From contig NZ_CP064908.1 of assembly GCF_015841355.1 (NCBI RefSeq), forward strand, positions 372,001-436,000: a stretch of 64,000 nucleotides of DNA, given 5' to 3'. Shown piece after piece: positions 63,717-64,000 of this stretch. The translations under genes and the position numbers were made by a program. The notes below the pieces were generated by a model. That model saw only the letters and a list, made by a program, of their open reading frames with translations. It had not been told where the DNA came from and did not search any database. The first letter of the stretch is position 1, and every line of letters begins with the position of its first letter. The DNA comes from Synechococcus sp. CBW1107 (GTDB lineage Bacteria > Cyanobacteriota > Cyanobacteriia > PCC-6307 > Cyanobiaceae).

Positions 63717-64000
63717 TCAGCTGGCTCCGGCAGCCTGGGTTCGCACCCCACCGGCCGGGCTGAGCGAGGGTTCAGAGGCTTCCGGGAGGGTTTCGAGGCT
63801 GAAGCGGTAGCCCTGCTGGCGCACGGTTTCGATGCCACCTCCTTCGCCAAGACCGGCCAGCTCGAGCTTGCGGCGCAGGGTGAGCACCTGGGTGTCGACG
63901 GAGCGGGGTCCGCCGCTGAACGGGGGCCAGGCCATGCGCAGCAGCTCCTGGCGGCTGCGCACCATGCCCGGAGGCATCAGCAGGGCACAGAGCAAAGCGA
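63717..64000 (-). CDS. OmpR/PhoB-type response regulator, C-terminal part
   Basis: The frame is open to the right window edge; the receiver domain is outside. Winged-helix signature: LLCALLMPPGMVRSRQELLR, RSVDTQVLTLRRKLE, IETVRQQGYRFSLE. It binds DNA as the output of a two-component system. The partner kinase is not visible. Convergent with the membrane protein gene. Confidence 0.85.
   Translation of the reverse strand, partial: ALLCALLMPPGMVRSRQELLRMAWPPFSGGPRSVDTQVLTLRRKLELAGLGEGGGIETVRQQGYRFSLETLPEASEPSLSPAGGVRTQAAGAS

Overview
The window looks like chromosome of a high-GC picocyanobacterium of the Synechococcus/Cyanobium type. It carries psbY, a carotenoid isomerase gene (crtH), trmFO, a plant-type [2Fe-2S] ferredoxin, a three-gene pntAA-pntAB-pntB transhydrogenase operon, and many small membrane or secreted proteins. 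A large accessory insertion splits the core genome into a left part (1-18442) and a right part (about 58969-64000).

Left core. A V-type ATPase operon (I-K-E-DUF2764-A, entering from the left edge) is followed by a DEAD-box helicase, the transhydrogenase operon, ferredoxin, malic enzyme, a MAPEG protein, several small proteins, an L,D-transpeptidase, a PfkB-type kinase and a pair of secreted proteins, one with Asn/Arg-rich repeats. The helicase and malic enzyme reading frames contain conserved N-terminal sequence upstream of any ATG/GTG/TTG codon.

Island (18443-58968, about 40.5 kb). A 46-bp perfect direct repeat of the 3' part of tRNA-Lys(UUU) bounds it. The intact tRNA lies at the right end beside a tyrosine recombinase, an AlpA-like regulator and a primase/helicase-like protein. 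This layout resembles satellite or tycheposon-like integrative elements. Other island genes are a GNAT/DUF1778 toxin-antitoxin pair, two paralogous HUH-endonuclease-like proteins (one divergent from a UvrD-like helicase, suggesting rolling-circle replication), GTAAG iteron-like repeats at two places, an ArdC-type antirestriction protein, a small sigma factor, and an orphan mesX (DUF1852).

The most striking island locus is a seven-gene same-strand cassette at 25843-38421: WD40 protein, Hsp70-like ATPase, DUF1257 (Ycf35-like), DUF2997, Ycf46-like AAA+ ATPase, GrpE-like factor, second WD40 protein. The first WD40 protein has seven 126-bp blade repeats, several almost identical, which suggests recent duplication and diversification of a binding propeller. 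I infer a recognition propeller coupled to a dedicated Hsp70/GrpE/AAA+ remodelling machine. Its function is unknown.

The island is heavily invaded by insertion sequences, most with target duplications readable by eye: IS256-family copy 1 (inside the AAA+ gene, itself split by an IS21 element), IS256 copy 2, an IS3 element, an IS5 element split by IS66, a third, different IS256 element (inside a small gene), and IS3 and IS4 remnants. Removing the elements restores the reading frames exactly in three cases.

Right core. After the tRNA come a gamma-carbonic-anhydrase-like protein, psbY, trmFO, crtH, two conserved hypothetical proteins and the C-terminal end of an OmpR-type response regulator that leaves the window.
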